In this document: positions 44,714-52,140 of the stretch, one piece after another
Position numbering within the stretch: position 1 is the stretch's first letter
Layout of the letters: each line of letters opens with the position of its first letter
DNA from: a virus
Virus record (IMG/VR): IMGVR_UViG_3300037189_011739
Coordinates: 1-64,000 of that record
DNA length: 64,000 nt
Reading direction: 5' to 3' (one strand)
The notes under the pieces: model-generated
What the model saw: the letters and a program-made list of their open reading frames with translations, nothing else
What the model was told of the DNA's origin: nothing
Databases searched by the model: none
Made by a program: the position numbers and the translations under genes

Positions 44714-45295
44714 TTAGGATCTACCACCCCATTGAATATCTGGATATGCGGTAGATACGATTTCCTTCGTAATCTTATATTTTGTTTGTAGTTTTTTATC
44801 CTTACACAAGCAAAGAATTTCTGCTTCTAATGGATGAACACCTTCAAGAAGGTTGATAAAAATAGTTTCCCTACGAATACTATTCAAACTATCATTTCCG
44901 CCCTTAATGAAATTATAAAATTTCTTATATTCTCTACGAATCGTAGAGTGCTTTTCATCAATTGTTCCAAGGGAATTGGAACTTCCGCCATTCATTGTAG
45001 AGACAGCGTTACCAATTCTTTCAGTAATTGTTGATGTCTTTAGCACATTATCACCAAAGAAAGGAACTTCACCTTCAGGTAGAAGTGAAACAATACTTTC
45101 ATCAAAGTTCCAAATAAAAAGCGCCTTCAAAGATGGATCTTCATATTTTTTAAGAACTTCCACTTTTTTCTCATTTGTCCTTTGTTTAGATACAAGATTC
45201 AAAATTTCAAACACAAGTGGATTTGGAGGAAGATCCAAACTAACTTCTTTTGTTCTTGAAACTGATACTCTTTTTGCTCCAGTTGTTACAGTCAT
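44714..45295 (-). CDS. Conserved T4-like phage protein (DUF6433-type)
   Basis: The 193-residue protein has LVSKQRTNEKKVEVLKKYED, ALFIWNFDESIVSLLPEGEVP, EYKKFYNFIKGGND, RRETIFINLLEGVHPLEAEIL and KYKITKEIVSTAYPDIQWG. I recall this as a conserved family in T4-like phages of unknown role, which I believe is DUF6433. It begins MTVTT like the Hli protein at 55324, though the rest is unrelated. Confidence 0.75.
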   Translation of the reverse strand: MTVTTGAKRVSVSRTKEVSLDLPPNPLVFEILNLVSKQRTNEKKVEVLKKYEDPSLKALFIWNFDESIVSLLPEGEVPFFGDNVLKTSTITERIGNAVSTMNGGSSNSLGTIDEKHSTIRREYKKFYNFIKGGNDSLNSIRRETIFINLLEGVHPLEAEILCLCKDKKLQTKYKITKEIVSTAYPDIQWGGRS

Positions 45296-45339
45296 ATTTG
45301 TTTAAAAAATCAGTAATAATTTATAATACTATCTATCTA

Positions 45340-45624
45340 TTATTTTTCATCGTCATCATCGTCATCATCATCGTCATCGTCTTCATCAAAAAGACCTCTA
45401 TATTCTTCTTGAAATTCTTCAAGAAATCCAGATTCCAAACGAAGAGAAACTACTTCATCAGCAATTACATTACCATCTTCATCAAAGAACTCTTGATGAA
45501 GAACACCCAGTCTAGAAGGAAGCATATTATCTAGATAAGACTTTAATCCCCAACCACCAACTACACCAACGCATAAAAATAAAAAACTAACTAAACAAAA
45601 AAGTGTGAGTTCTGGTGCGGTCAT
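45340..45624 (-). CDS. Membrane-anchored protein with poly-Asp tail
   Basis: The 94-residue protein has an N-terminal membrane segment (about residues 8-30: LFCLVSFLFLCVGVVGGWGL), a linker, and a C-terminus of 11 consecutive Asp residues encoded by a GAT/GAC microsatellite (near 45346-45378), then EK. This signal-anchor plus very acidic tail suggests an inner-membrane or envelope protein with ion or protein binding. Family not recognised. Confidence 0.7.
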   Translation of the reverse strand: MTAPELTLFCLVSFLFLCVGVVGGWGLKSYLDNMLPSRLGVLHQEFFDEDGNVIADEVVSLRLESGFLEEFQEEYRGLFDEDDDDDDDDDDDEK

Positions 45625-45642
45625 TTTATTACTCCGAGAAAT

Positions 45643-45828
45643 TTACGTTTTTTTAATTATAGAAAGTTCAAAATTAAATCGTATTTCCCTTTTCAGAAAG
45701 GAAAAAACTCTACCAAAAGCGAACCTTCTTTCTTTAAGTTCTTCTGGAATGCGTTTTTCCCTCCGACGAAGCATTAATTCAACGCCACGATTAATGTCGT
45801 GACTTTCAAACTTATTTATAGAATCCAT
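45643..45828 (-). CDS. Small basic hypothetical protein
   Basis: Start chosen at ATG 45828, whose first base is the last base of the glutaredoxin TGA (TGATG); a TTG one codon upstream is possible. The 61-residue product is basic and arginine-rich (LMLRRREKRIPEELKERR). No family recognised; the coupling suggests co-expression with glutaredoxin. Confidence 0.6.
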   Translation of the reverse strand: MDSINKFESHDINRGVELMLRRREKRIPEELKERRFAFGRVFSFLKREIRFNFELSIIKKT

Positions 45829-46076
45829 CAAAGCATATTCTGTTCTTGTAAAAACTTAACTGTATCAGAGCATCCACCCAAATGAGCATTTTCGTAAATG
45901 ACTTGAGGAAAAGTAGATCCTTCCCCAAATTCAACATAAAATTCTTCTCTTGTAAAATTAATCCCCAAGTCATAATAAACAACTGGAGTTCCTTTTATAG
46001 CAGAAACGTGACTCAAAACTGTTTTAACTTTATCACAATATGGGCATCCGTGCTTGGAATAAACTGTAAAACTCAT
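45828..46076 (-). CDS. grx: Glutaredoxin
   Basis: The 82-residue protein has the active-site CPYC at residues 11-14 after VYSKHG, and GSTFPQVIYENAHLGG containing the cis-Pro and GG of the thioredoxin fold. Glutaredoxins reduce disulfides, including those of ribonucleotide reductase; in T4-like phages one serves NrdA/B. It is followed by the small basic gene through overlapping codons. Confidence 0.92.
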   Translation of the reverse strand: MSFTVYSKHGCPYCDKVKTVLSHVSAIKGTPVVYYDLGINFTREEFYVEFGEGSTFPQVIYENAHLGGCSDTVKFLQEQNML

Positions 46077-46127
46077 AGTAATATTAACAATAGTGGTAAA
46101 AAAAGAATTAAAAATGAAATTATAGAT

Positions 46128-46148
46128 CCCCCTAGGACTTCTAGGGGG
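46128..46148 (-). terminator. Hairpin after speD
   Basis: Eight-base arms (CCCCCTAG / CTAGGGGG) with a 5-base loop lie between speD and the glutaredoxin gene. The strong GC stem suits a terminator, but on the minus strand there is no T-run immediately after it, so it may be a weak or attenuating stop. Confidence 0.5.
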
Positions 46149-46164
46149 CTAATACTGCCAGAAA

Positions 46165-46515
46165 TCATATGCCTCTAGTTACAATAGTCATATTTGGCTT
46201 CTTAGATTCTAGTGCATCTATCATATATTCGCAAGCCTTTGCTGGTTGCGTATGATCGCCACAAGTGAAAATATCTACTGCCGCATATTGCTTTTCTGGC
46301 CAAGTATGAATGGAAATATGACTTTCTGACAATAAACAAATTGCTGTTACTCCTTGAGGAGTAAATTCGTATTTAAGTTCTTCAAGTAATGTAGCATTTG
46401 ATTTTAATATCGCTTCTTTTAGCGAACTCATAATATGAGTAGTATCATTCAATAGAGTTACATTACAAGAACATAAATCTAAAATATAATGTACTCCCAA
46501 TGTTTCTATTTGCAT
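46165..46515 (-). CDS. speD: S-adenosylmethionine decarboxylase proenzyme
   Basis: The 116-residue protein has the self-cleavage site LSES-H (E64/S65), with SIHTWPE containing H70 and CGDH containing C85. Cleavage makes a pyruvoyl group on S65 that decarboxylates AdoMet for spermidine synthesis. This is the short prokaryotic class. speD is a known auxiliary gene of marine cyanophages. It lies next to glutaredoxin and an HNH endonuclease gene. Confidence 0.92.
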   Translation of the reverse strand: MQIETLGVHYILDLCSCNVTLLNDTTHIMSSLKEAILKSNATLLEELKYEFTPQGVTAICLLSESHISIHTWPEKQYAAVDIFTCGDHTQPAKACEYMIDALESKKPNMTIVTRGI

Positions 46516-46538
46516 TTCGTTTTTTTCATACTTGGTAT

Positions 46539-46910
46539 TTAGTAATTGATATTTCTTCTTGGTTTATAAGCAAAAACATTTGAAGGAGCATCAGGTTTCA
46601 TCCATTCTTTGATCTTATCATAGTTCTCAATAGAAAAGAAGCACTGATTATAATACCATTCTTCCCAAGGTATATGACCTTTGGATTGATTGCAAGAATG
46701 GCAACAAGCAATTACATTTGTTTTAATATCTAGACCACCCTTACATTGAGGTATAACGTGGTCTAGTGTTATGTTTTCTTTGGATTCGCAATAAGCACAC
46801 TCGTGATTCCAGGCATCTTTTATATTCTGTCTCCATAATCGTTTTGCTTCACTTTTAGATGAGGTATGTAAATTAAACAGATAGTCCTTAGGCGAGTGCA
46901 GAGGAACCAT
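46539..46910 (-). CDS. HNH endonuclease
   Basis: The 123-residue protein has C38-x2-C41, then ITLDHVIPQCKGG (D50, H51), NVIACC (N65) and HSCNQSKG, a zinc-supported HNH nuclease core. Such free-standing HNH genes in T4-like phages are often homing endonucleases, but bacterial HNH proteins and packaging nucleases look alike. It has no recognisable DNA-binding extension. AATAAATA at 46931-46938 could be its promoter. Confidence 0.85.
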   Translation of the reverse strand: MVPLHSPKDYLFNLHTSSKSEAKRLWRQNIKDAWNHECAYCESKENITLDHVIPQCKGGLDIKTNVIACCHSCNQSKGHIPWEEWYYNQCFFSIENYDKIKEWMKPDAPSNVFAYKPRRNINY

Positions 46911-46933
46911 AAGTAATTGCGACTTACAAGTAT

Positions 46934-47095
46934 TTATTCTAAGTTTTTAAATCTAATATTATGTTTCTTTTTGCAGGCATCTCTTCCCCAAATACGAATT
47001 AAACTATCTACATAAGAACAAACTTTTTTCTTCCCTCCACAGTATGGACATCTTGCATCTGGGGGGTCTGTCAAATATCCCTCAGGTGTATACAT
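46934..47095 (-). CDS. Small zinc-finger-like protein
   Basis: A 53-residue protein from ATG 47095. It contains RCPYCGGKKKVC, a C-x2-C motif with a third Cys and a Lys-rich segment, then RIWGRDACKKKHNIRFKN with a fourth Cys and a His. A small zinc-binding protein that could touch DNA or RNA; no family known to me. It lies between the metallophosphoesterase and the HNH gene. Confidence 0.65.
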   Translation of the reverse strand: MYTPEGYLTDPPDARCPYCGGKKKVCSYVDSLIRIWGRDACKKKHNIRFKNLE

Positions 47096-47109
47096 TTTTT
47101 ACAATTTAT

Positions 47110-47814
47110 TCAATACTTCTCTAAACAATAAACTCCATTCTTTTCCACAATCGCAGTACACTGGTCACACCAGTCTCCACAGCACATATACATCACCTTA
47201 CCAAACTGACGAATGTTTCCTGAATGAATATGCCCACAGATAATTCCGGCATACTTTTTATCTTGCTGAATACAATATCCAATAATATCATTCTCATACT
47301 TATCAATATACTCTTTACCTCTTACGGTATTCTTTAGGTAATGAACCAAAGAAAATCTAAAAAATCTATTCAACCAAATACTCAAAGGTGTGACGAACTC
47401 ATATCCCCAATTAAAGATAAGTTGCTTCCAAGAACCTGAAGAATATTCAGAATACTTATCTCCGTGAACACATAGGAACTTATTTCCTTTGGAATCCTTA
47501 TGAACGTATTCATTACAAATCAGAAGATTCTTGTGTTCAAAATCACAGTATCTTCTCATCGTTGCTTCGTGATTACCAAGAACATAGACAACTTCTGTGC
47601 CTTTTTTGCATAGGTTCAAAATTGCGTGAACACATTCCGTATGTTCTTTCTTCCATCTTGTATGATACTTTTCCATACAATGAATGTCTAGAATATCTCC
47701 AACCATTACAAGTTTTTTGGTTTTAAGTTCTTTTAGAAACTTCAGGAACTTTTCAGTATTACATCTATCGGTGCCCAGGTGGACATCAGAAATGAAGACC
47801 GTATCGTAAGTCAT
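47110..47814 (-). CDS. Metallophosphoesterase, LpxH-like
   Basis: The 234-residue protein has the calcineurin-type set: D10-x-H12 (ISDVHLG), GD40-ILD, GNHE (80-83), H117 (VHGDK) and GHIH near the C-terminus. The layout of FISDVHLG, VMVGDILD, VYVLGNHE and CGHIHSG resembles UDP-2,3-diacylglucosamine hydrolases (LpxH) and related phosphatases. Its substrate in a phage is unknown; it may be a nucleotide or glycolipid phosphatase. Confidence 0.8.
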   Translation of the reverse strand: MTYDTVFISDVHLGTDRCNTEKFLKFLKELKTKKLVMVGDILDIHCMEKYHTRWKKEHTECVHAILNLCKKGTEVVYVLGNHEATMRRYCDFEHKNLLICNEYVHKDSKGNKFLCVHGDKYSEYSSGSWKQLIFNWGYEFVTPLSIWLNRFFRFSLVHYLKNTVRGKEYIDKYENDIIGYCIQQDKKYAGIICGHIHSGNIRQFGKVMYMCCGDWCDQCTAIVEKNGVYCLEKY

Positions 47815-47840
47815 TTTGATTTTCTTTACTCCTTATCTAT

Positions 47841-48149
47841 TTAAGGTTTAAAAGGTTTTCCCTGTCCTTCAGGAAGTGCCCTGGAATCAGGTCTAGGATT
47901 GAGAGACTCATTCTTAATCACAATGAACTTATCACTCTTGAGAGTTCCTGCGATCTGTGTGAGAATAGTATCACTTGCGTCCCATCCCAAATCTTTCATT
48001 ACAGTACATACATCCGCAAAGATGTATTGAAACTTCTGCTCCTCACGACTTTGTTCTGCAAGGTCTTCAATCAGTTTCTTATAAAGGTCATCAATATTCT
48101 TTTCACCGGAACGAAAAGGATTTCCATAAGTTTCAATTTTGTTCGTCAT
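47841..48149 (-). CDS. Hypothetical protein
   Basis: A 102-residue acidic, helical protein (LYKKLIEDLAEQSREEQKF, FADVCTVMKDLGWDASD) with a Pro-rich end (PEGQGKPFKP). No family recognised. Its start overlaps the end of the 45-residue gene by 17 bases. Confidence 0.6.
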   Translation of the reverse strand: MTNKIETYGNPFRSGEKNIDDLYKKLIEDLAEQSREEQKFQYIFADVCTVMKDLGWDASDTILTQIAGTLKSDKFIVIKNESLNPRPDSRALPEGQGKPFKP

Positions 48150-48270
48150 TTGATTTCTCTCTCAATTTAAGTTCTTTGTGAATTTGATTGTACTTGGTTG
48201 GTGTATAAAGATTATACCACGTATCTCTGATTATTTCTGCAAGTTTGTATGGAGTTGTTGAGGAAATCAT
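48133..48270 (-). CDS. Small hypothetical protein
   Basis: A 45-residue protein from ATG 48270, with KLAEIIRDTWYNLYTP and a basic helix. It ends inside the start of the next gene and is 9 bases from the 207-residue gene. Coding status rests on its clean frame, its ATG and its close spacing only. Confidence 0.5.
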   Translation of the reverse strand: MISSTTPYKLAEIIRDTWYNLYTPTKYNQIHKELKLREKSNDEQN

Positions 48271-48279
48271 AACCCAAAT

Positions 48280-48903
48280 TCATTCCTTAATGTCGTAAAT
48301 GTAATGATCCGAAGTCTCAAAGGTTCTTGTATTTTCTACAGAATATAAATTAGTATCAATCTCATATCCTGGATTTGATTCTATGCGATTGAATGTCCAG
48401 GCACTATCATACCATATAATTCTATTATTTGGATATGCATAATAATTACCAGTCTCCACCTTGAACAAATGAGCGCATTTATGTTCTGGAGTTTCTGAAT
48501 AATTAAAGTCCGTCATTGCCTTATTCTCAAATCCCCAGTCAAGAGTGAACATGTACTCACCTTGTACTTTAGTATTATCAGGACGAATAAGTTCTGCTTT
48601 CAATCCGGCAAGACGATTCCTTCGTTGAACATCCACATAAGAAGAGAAACAATCCCAATACATAATTTGATTGAGAGGTTCTATTTCTGCATCAGGTCTC
48701 CAACAAAGTGACTGTAGTGGTCTGCGTGTCCAGTTTACACCATTCTCTAGAAAACATTCAAATAATGGAACTCTTTTCTCCATACTTGCGACAGAGTGAA
48801 CATCACATTTTGTGACTTCACCTTGTCCTTTTTTGTGATTATATAGAAACTCATTACGAATATAACAACTCCAATCTGGAAGGTTGTGATTTAGATAAGC
48901 CAT
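48280..48903 (-). CDS. Conserved phage protein of unknown function
   Basis: The 207-residue protein is rich in aromatic residues (NLPDWSCYIRNEFLY, YMFTLDWGFENKAM, IIWYDSAWTFNRIE) and looks like a soluble beta-sandwich. I recall relatives in other cyanophages without a known function. It lies downstream of the truncated frame left by the EndoVII-like nuclease gene. Confidence 0.65.
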   Translation of the reverse strand: MAYLNHNLPDWSCYIRNEFLYNHKKGQGEVTKCDVHSVASMEKRVPLFECFLENGVNWTRRPLQSLCWRPDAEIEPLNQIMYWDCFSSYVDVQRRNRLAGLKAELIRPDNTKVQGEYMFTLDWGFENKAMTDFNYSETPEHKCAHLFKVETGNYYAYPNNRIIWYDSAWTFNRIESNPGYEIDTNLYSVENTRTFETSDHYIYDIKE

Positions 48904-48905
48904 AT

Positions 48906-48991
48906 TTACCGTCCTTGAGGTTTTATAGTAGGGACATTAGAAAGAGGAATACTCCGAATAACTGGAAGAGGAGGAGGATATAGAGCATTTT
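48906..48991 (-). pseudogene. Possible remnant of a proline-rich gene cut by the nuclease gene
   Basis: Between the stop of the EndoVII-like gene and the next gene, one minus-strand frame reads LYPPPLPVIRSIPLSNVP followed by TIKPQGR and a stop, with no upstream start of its own before it meets the nuclease gene. It reads like the C-terminal end of a longer Pro-rich protein. It could equally be chance. Confidence 0.3.
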
Positions 48992-49420
48992 TTATTGATG
49001 CTTTTTAACATATTTAATCATATTCTTGATAAGTTCTACATCTTCATTTACATAACCAATTGTCCTATTACAAATATTACAAAGAAGACCTCTAACCTCC
49101 CCTGTTTGATGATTATGGTCTACAAAAAATACATCTATAGAACCACCTCTTCCACTCTTTCTACCCTTTGGGTCAGTAGTTCCGCAAATGGCACATTTAT
49201 GACCTTGTTTTTCTAATAGGATATTATAATCATTTAATCCAATACCATAAAGTCTTTTTAAATTCTCATCCCTCTTTTTTATGGGGTCATAATTTTTCTG
49301 TTGTTTTTTAATATAACAAGATTTACATTTTCCATGATGACCATAAGGTTCACCATTTCTTACAGTTTGGTAAAATTCTGTAAGTGGTTTTGGTTGATTG
49401 CAGATTTTACAGGTTTTCAT
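48992..49420 (-). CDS. Endonuclease VII-type HNH nuclease beside psbA
   Basis: The 142-residue protein has two zinc-type Cys pairs (C4-x2-C7 and C32-x2-C35), C76-x2-C79, FVDHNHQTGEVRGLLC (D101, H102, N103, H104) and C114-x2-C117, the recombination endonuclease VII arrangement. Free-standing homing endonucleases are known next to psbA in cyanophages, where they target psbA or its intron site. This psbA has no intron. Its end overlaps the possible remnant frame downstream. Confidence 0.85.
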   Translation of the reverse strand: MKTCKICNQPKPLTEFYQTVRNGEPYGHHGKCKSCYIKKQQKNYDPIKKRDENLKRLYGIGLNDYNILLEKQGHKCAICGTTDPKGRKSGRGGSIDVFFVDHNHQTGEVRGLLCNICNRTIGYVNEDVELIKNMIKYVKKHQ

Positions 49421-49470
49421 AGTTCTTTTTATTGATTGAAGTTATTATAGCATAACTTCAACTATTTAGC

Positions 49471-49499
49471 AAATAAAAAAGGAACTCCGAAGAGTTCCT
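49471..49499 (-). terminator. Intrinsic terminator of psbA
   Basis: Eight-base arms (AGGAACTC / GAGTTCCT) close on a CGAA tetraloop, and the minus strand continues with a T-run. It begins about ten bases after the psbA stop. Confidence 0.85.
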
Positions 49500-49509
49500 C
49501 CTTATTATA

Positions 49510-50589
49510 TCAACCGATAGAAGGTGCAGTCAAAGCAACTTGAGTTGTTTGGGCAGCAGCAAGGTCTAAAGGAAAATTATGTGCATTTCTCTCATGCATA
49601 ACTTCAAAACCGAGACCAGCACGGTTAAGAATGTCTGCCCAAGTAGGAATTACACGTTCTTGATTGTCCACGATAGAACCATTATAGTTAAATCCGTTCA
49701 AGTTGAATGCCATGGTAGAAACACCAAGAGCAGCAAACCAGATACCGACTACCGGCCAGGCAGCAAGGAAGAAGTGCAACGAACGGGAGTTATTAAAGGA
49801 CGCATATTGAAAGATAAGACGACCAAAATACCCGTGAGCCGCAATTATGTTATAAGTCTCTTCTTCTTGTCCAAACTTATAACCGTAGTTCTGACTTTCA
49901 GATTCAGTAGTTTCACGAACCAGTGAAGATGTAACCAAAGAACCGTGCATCGCAGAGAACAATGAACCACCGAAGACACCAGCAACTCCAAGCATATGGA
50001 ATGGGTGCATCAGAATGTTATGTTCTGCCTGGAATACAAGCATGTAGTTAAATGTACCGGAAATACCCAAAGGCATCGCATCAGAGAACGAACCTTGACC
50101 GAAAGGATACACAAGGAATACGGCAGTAGCAGCAGCAACAGGTGCAGAGTAAGCAACCATAATCCAAGGACGCATACCTAGACGGTAGGAGAGTTCCCAT
50201 TCACGTCCCATATAGGAGAAGATACCAATCAGGAAGTGGAAGATTACCAGTTGGAAAGGTCCACCATTATACAACCATTCATCCAGAGAAGCAGCTTCCC
50301 AGATAGGATAGAAGTGAAGTCCAATGGCATTAGAAGAAGGAACAACGGCACCAGAGATGATGTTGTTTCCGTACATCAGAGAACCAGCAACTGGTTCACG
50401 AATGCCATCAATGTCCACAGGGGGGGCACCGATGAATGCGATGATGAAACAAGTAGTTGCAGCAAGAAGGCAAGGAATCATAAGGACTCCGAACCACCCG
50501 ACGTACAATCTATTATCAGTTGAAGTAATCCAGGAGCAAAAATCCTCCCAAAGATTATCATTAGAACGTGTAGCAATTGTAGCAGTCAT
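49510..50589 (-). CDS. psbA: Photosystem II D1 protein
   Basis: The 359-residue protein is a full D1: Y161, D170, H190, H198, H215, H332, E333, D342 and A344 all occupy the standard positions for the redox tyrosine, manganese cluster, chlorophyll and quinone sites, and the C-terminal processing site follows A344. Residue 130 is Glu, the high-light (D1:2-like) form. It replaces photodamaged host D1 during infection. No intron is present. The leader upstream is a repeated structured element; no Shine-Dalgarno is seen within 15 bases of the ATG. Confidence 0.98.
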   Translation of the reverse strand: MTATIATRSNDNLWEDFCSWITSTDNRLYVGWFGVLMIPCLLAATTCFIIAFIGAPPVDIDGIREPVAGSLMYGNNIISGAVVPSSNAIGLHFYPIWEAASLDEWLYNGGPFQLVIFHFLIGIFSYMGREWELSYRLGMRPWIMVAYSAPVAAATAVFLVYPFGQGSFSDAMPLGISGTFNYMLVFQAEHNILMHPFHMLGVAGVFGGSLFSAMHGSLVTSSLVRETTESESQNYGYKFGQEEETYNIIAAHGYFGRLIFQYASFNNSRSLHFFLAAWPVVGIWFAALGVSTMAFNLNGFNYNGSIVDNQERVIPTWADILNRAGLGFEVMHERNAHNFPLDLAAAQTTQVALTAPSIG

Positions 50590-50633
50590 TTTTCGTTAAA
50601 GGGTAAAATAAGAATTCAGGGGGAACTGAATGT

Positions 50634-50754
50634 TACAGTTATTTCCATACCACCCTCCAGTACGGATATGAGAGACACTTTACTTCTGATGGTCTCGGTT
50701 GCAGAAGGTTAAGAAACGTAAAGTTTTGTCTTCGTTTCCTGACTTATTTATCAT
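50634..50754 (-). promoter_or_regulatory. Structured psbA leader with late promoter, copy 1 (possible PhotoRC-II)
   Basis: This 121-bp stretch is nearly identical to 51997-52120. It starts with a GATAAATA late promoter. It contains a 6-bp stem CTTCTG/CAGAAG (50683-50688 with 50702-50707) around a loop with ACCGAGA, a second possible stem GGAAACG/CGTTTCT, and a possible GAGA-TCTC pseudoknot. PhotoRC-II is a known RNA motif upstream of psbA in marine cyanophages; identity with it is a guess. It does not encode a protein. Confidence 0.65.
50745..50752 (-). promoter_or_regulatory. Late promoter GATAAATA upstream of psbA
   Basis: The minus strand reads GATAAATA about 155 bases upstream of the psbA ATG, just before the structured leader, so the leader would be the first part of the psbA transcript. 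Confidence 0.6.
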
Positions 50755-50796
50755 AACACCATCAGAACCTGCTGTCAACCCCCTTCCTCAAATAAA

Positions 50797-51957
50797 TTAT
50801 GTTGCAGTTAATGCAGTTACTAATCCAATATATCCAGCACCAATTGCAGTGCTATACTTTGCATTTTTTCCATAAGCAACTACTGTATTGGAATGAAGAA
50901 CAGTAACTCCAGAGACACCAGCAATTGCTCTGTTACTGGCAGGAGATAAAGGTATATCAAAGTAATTATTGATTGTTACAAGAGTACCAGCAGTCATTGA
51001 TACTCCATGTCCTACAGTATTTGTTAGAGATGTGCTAGTAACTATGGCAGTTCCACCATCAACTTTTACACATGCTTCTCCAGCACTGTCAATTTTACTA
51101 TACTGGATTTGTAGAGTTCCTGTTCCACTTACATTAAATGTAGCAGTTGAACCACCAGTTGAGCAGTTACTAAAAAATGCATATCCTTTACTGACTTTTA
51201 CAACATAATCAGTTCCTGATGTACCTGCTCTGGATAATTGTTGAACTTCTGCATATAATTGAGTTCCAGTTCCACTATTATCCATAAAAATTGCCTGGTT
51301 TCCTGTAGAACCTGCAATGATATTACAATCATTTAGATAACAACGAAGAGGTGCTGAACCAGTAACTATTAATGAGTGTGTTGTCCCAATACCAGGATTA
51401 CTTCCAGTATTTACAATACCAAGATTAGAAATACCAAATCGGTTTTGATATAAACTTCCTACTGTTGGATTGATGGTGACTGTTCCATAAATCCATATGG
51501 GCATTTGAGAACCACTTGTAGTATCTCCTTGAATATAAATGTGTCCTGTTGTAAGTCCTATATTCTCTGTTGTAGAACTTTGAAGAATAACAAATTGTGG
51601 ATTTGCAATACTATCTCCATTATCAGTAAAAGATACAATTCCAGTTTGTAGAGCATTTTGAATTGCACTTAATGCTGCACCAACAGTTTTATAAGGAGCG
51701 GCAACAGAACCAGTTGAAGTGTATGTATCAGTTCTATTTGGATTTACATACCAGTGATTATCTGGTGGTGTAAAAAAACCAACTGGCATTATTGGGTTCA
51801 TAACTATTCCAGTTGGAGTAGAACCATCTGATATTTTTAGAACACCATCATTTGGATTATAAAATACTTCACCTTCATCCCCCACAAAGGTAGTTGGATT
51901 AGAACCACCAAGTTTTTCTACAAAAAGTCTATAAACAGTATTGGTGGATAGAGACAT
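50797..51957 (-). CDS. Tail-fibre-like protein with Mtd-type N-terminus
   Basis: The 386-residue protein starts with VYRLFVEKLGGSNPTTFVGDEGEVFYN and GVLKISDGSTPTG, the N-terminal fold I associate with phage fibre and Mtd-type proteins. From about residue 95 it has (S)NAxQ-type turns, then right-handed beta-helix-like strands (ITSTSLTNTVGHGVS) to the end. It probably is a virion fibre or tailspike; no active site seen. It lies between the two copies of the psbA leader. Confidence 0.75.
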   Translation of the reverse strand: MSLSTNTVYRLFVEKLGGSNPTTFVGDEGEVFYNPNDGVLKISDGSTPTGIVMNPIMPVGFFTPPDNHWYVNPNRTDTYTSTGSVAAPYKTVGAALSAIQNALQTGIVSFTDNGDSIANPQFVILQSSTTENIGLTTGHIYIQGDTTSGSQMPIWIYGTVTINPTVGSLYQNRFGISNLGIVNTGSNPGIGTTHSLIVTGSAPLRCYLNDCNIIAGSTGNQAIFMDNSGTGTQLYAEVQQLSRAGTSGTDYVVKVSKGYAFFSNCSTGGSTATFNVSGTGTLQIQYSKIDSAGEACVKVDGGTAIVTSTSLTNTVGHGVSMTAGTLVTINNYFDIPLSPASNRAIAGVSGVTVLHSNTVVAYGKNAKYSTAIGAGYIGLVTALTAT

Positions 51958-51979
51958 TTTATAAATTTCATTTATATCT

Positions 51980-51987
51980 TATTTATG
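51980..51987 (-). promoter_or_regulatory. Late promoter CATAAATA close to the fibre-like gene
   Basis: The minus strand reads CATAAATA ending 22 bases before the ATG at 51957, the usual late spacing. With the site at 52111 this gene would have two late promoters, one on each side of the structured leader. Confidence 0.55.
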
Positions 51988-51996
51988 CTGAACAAG

Positions 51997-52120
51997 TACA
52001 GTATTCCTACACCACCCTCCAGTATAGGTACGAGAGATGCTTTACTTCTGATGATCTCGGTTGCAGAAGGTTACGGAACGTAAAGATTCGTCTTCGTTTC
52101 CTGACTTATTTATTTATCAT
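51997..52120 (-). promoter_or_regulatory. Second copy of the psbA leader element
   Basis: This 124-bp stretch matches 50634-50754 over its whole length with about a dozen substitutions, a 4-base insertion in the promoter part and one missing base. The CTTCTG/CAGAAG stem and its loop, and the AACCTTCTGCAACCGAGA and TACTGGAGGGTGGT blocks, are unchanged. It is upstream of a fibre-like gene rather than a photosynthesis gene. Confidence 0.7.
52111..52118 (-). promoter_or_regulatory. Late promoter GATAAATA in the second leader copy
   Basis: The minus strand reads GATAAATA at the same place in the element as at psbA, with an extra AATA directly following. Confidence 0.5.
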
Positions 52121-52140
52121 AGCATGGACCCTGGGCCTTG

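Noticed and set aside
45813-45820. TATAAATA on the minus strand
   Set aside because: It lies inside the start of the small gene at 45643-45828 (Ser-Ile-Asn-Lys codons) and no downstream gene is at the right distance.
48992-49420. psbA intron or split psbA
   Set aside because: psbA is one unbroken frame of 359 codons with all key residues; the nuclease next to it is free-standing.
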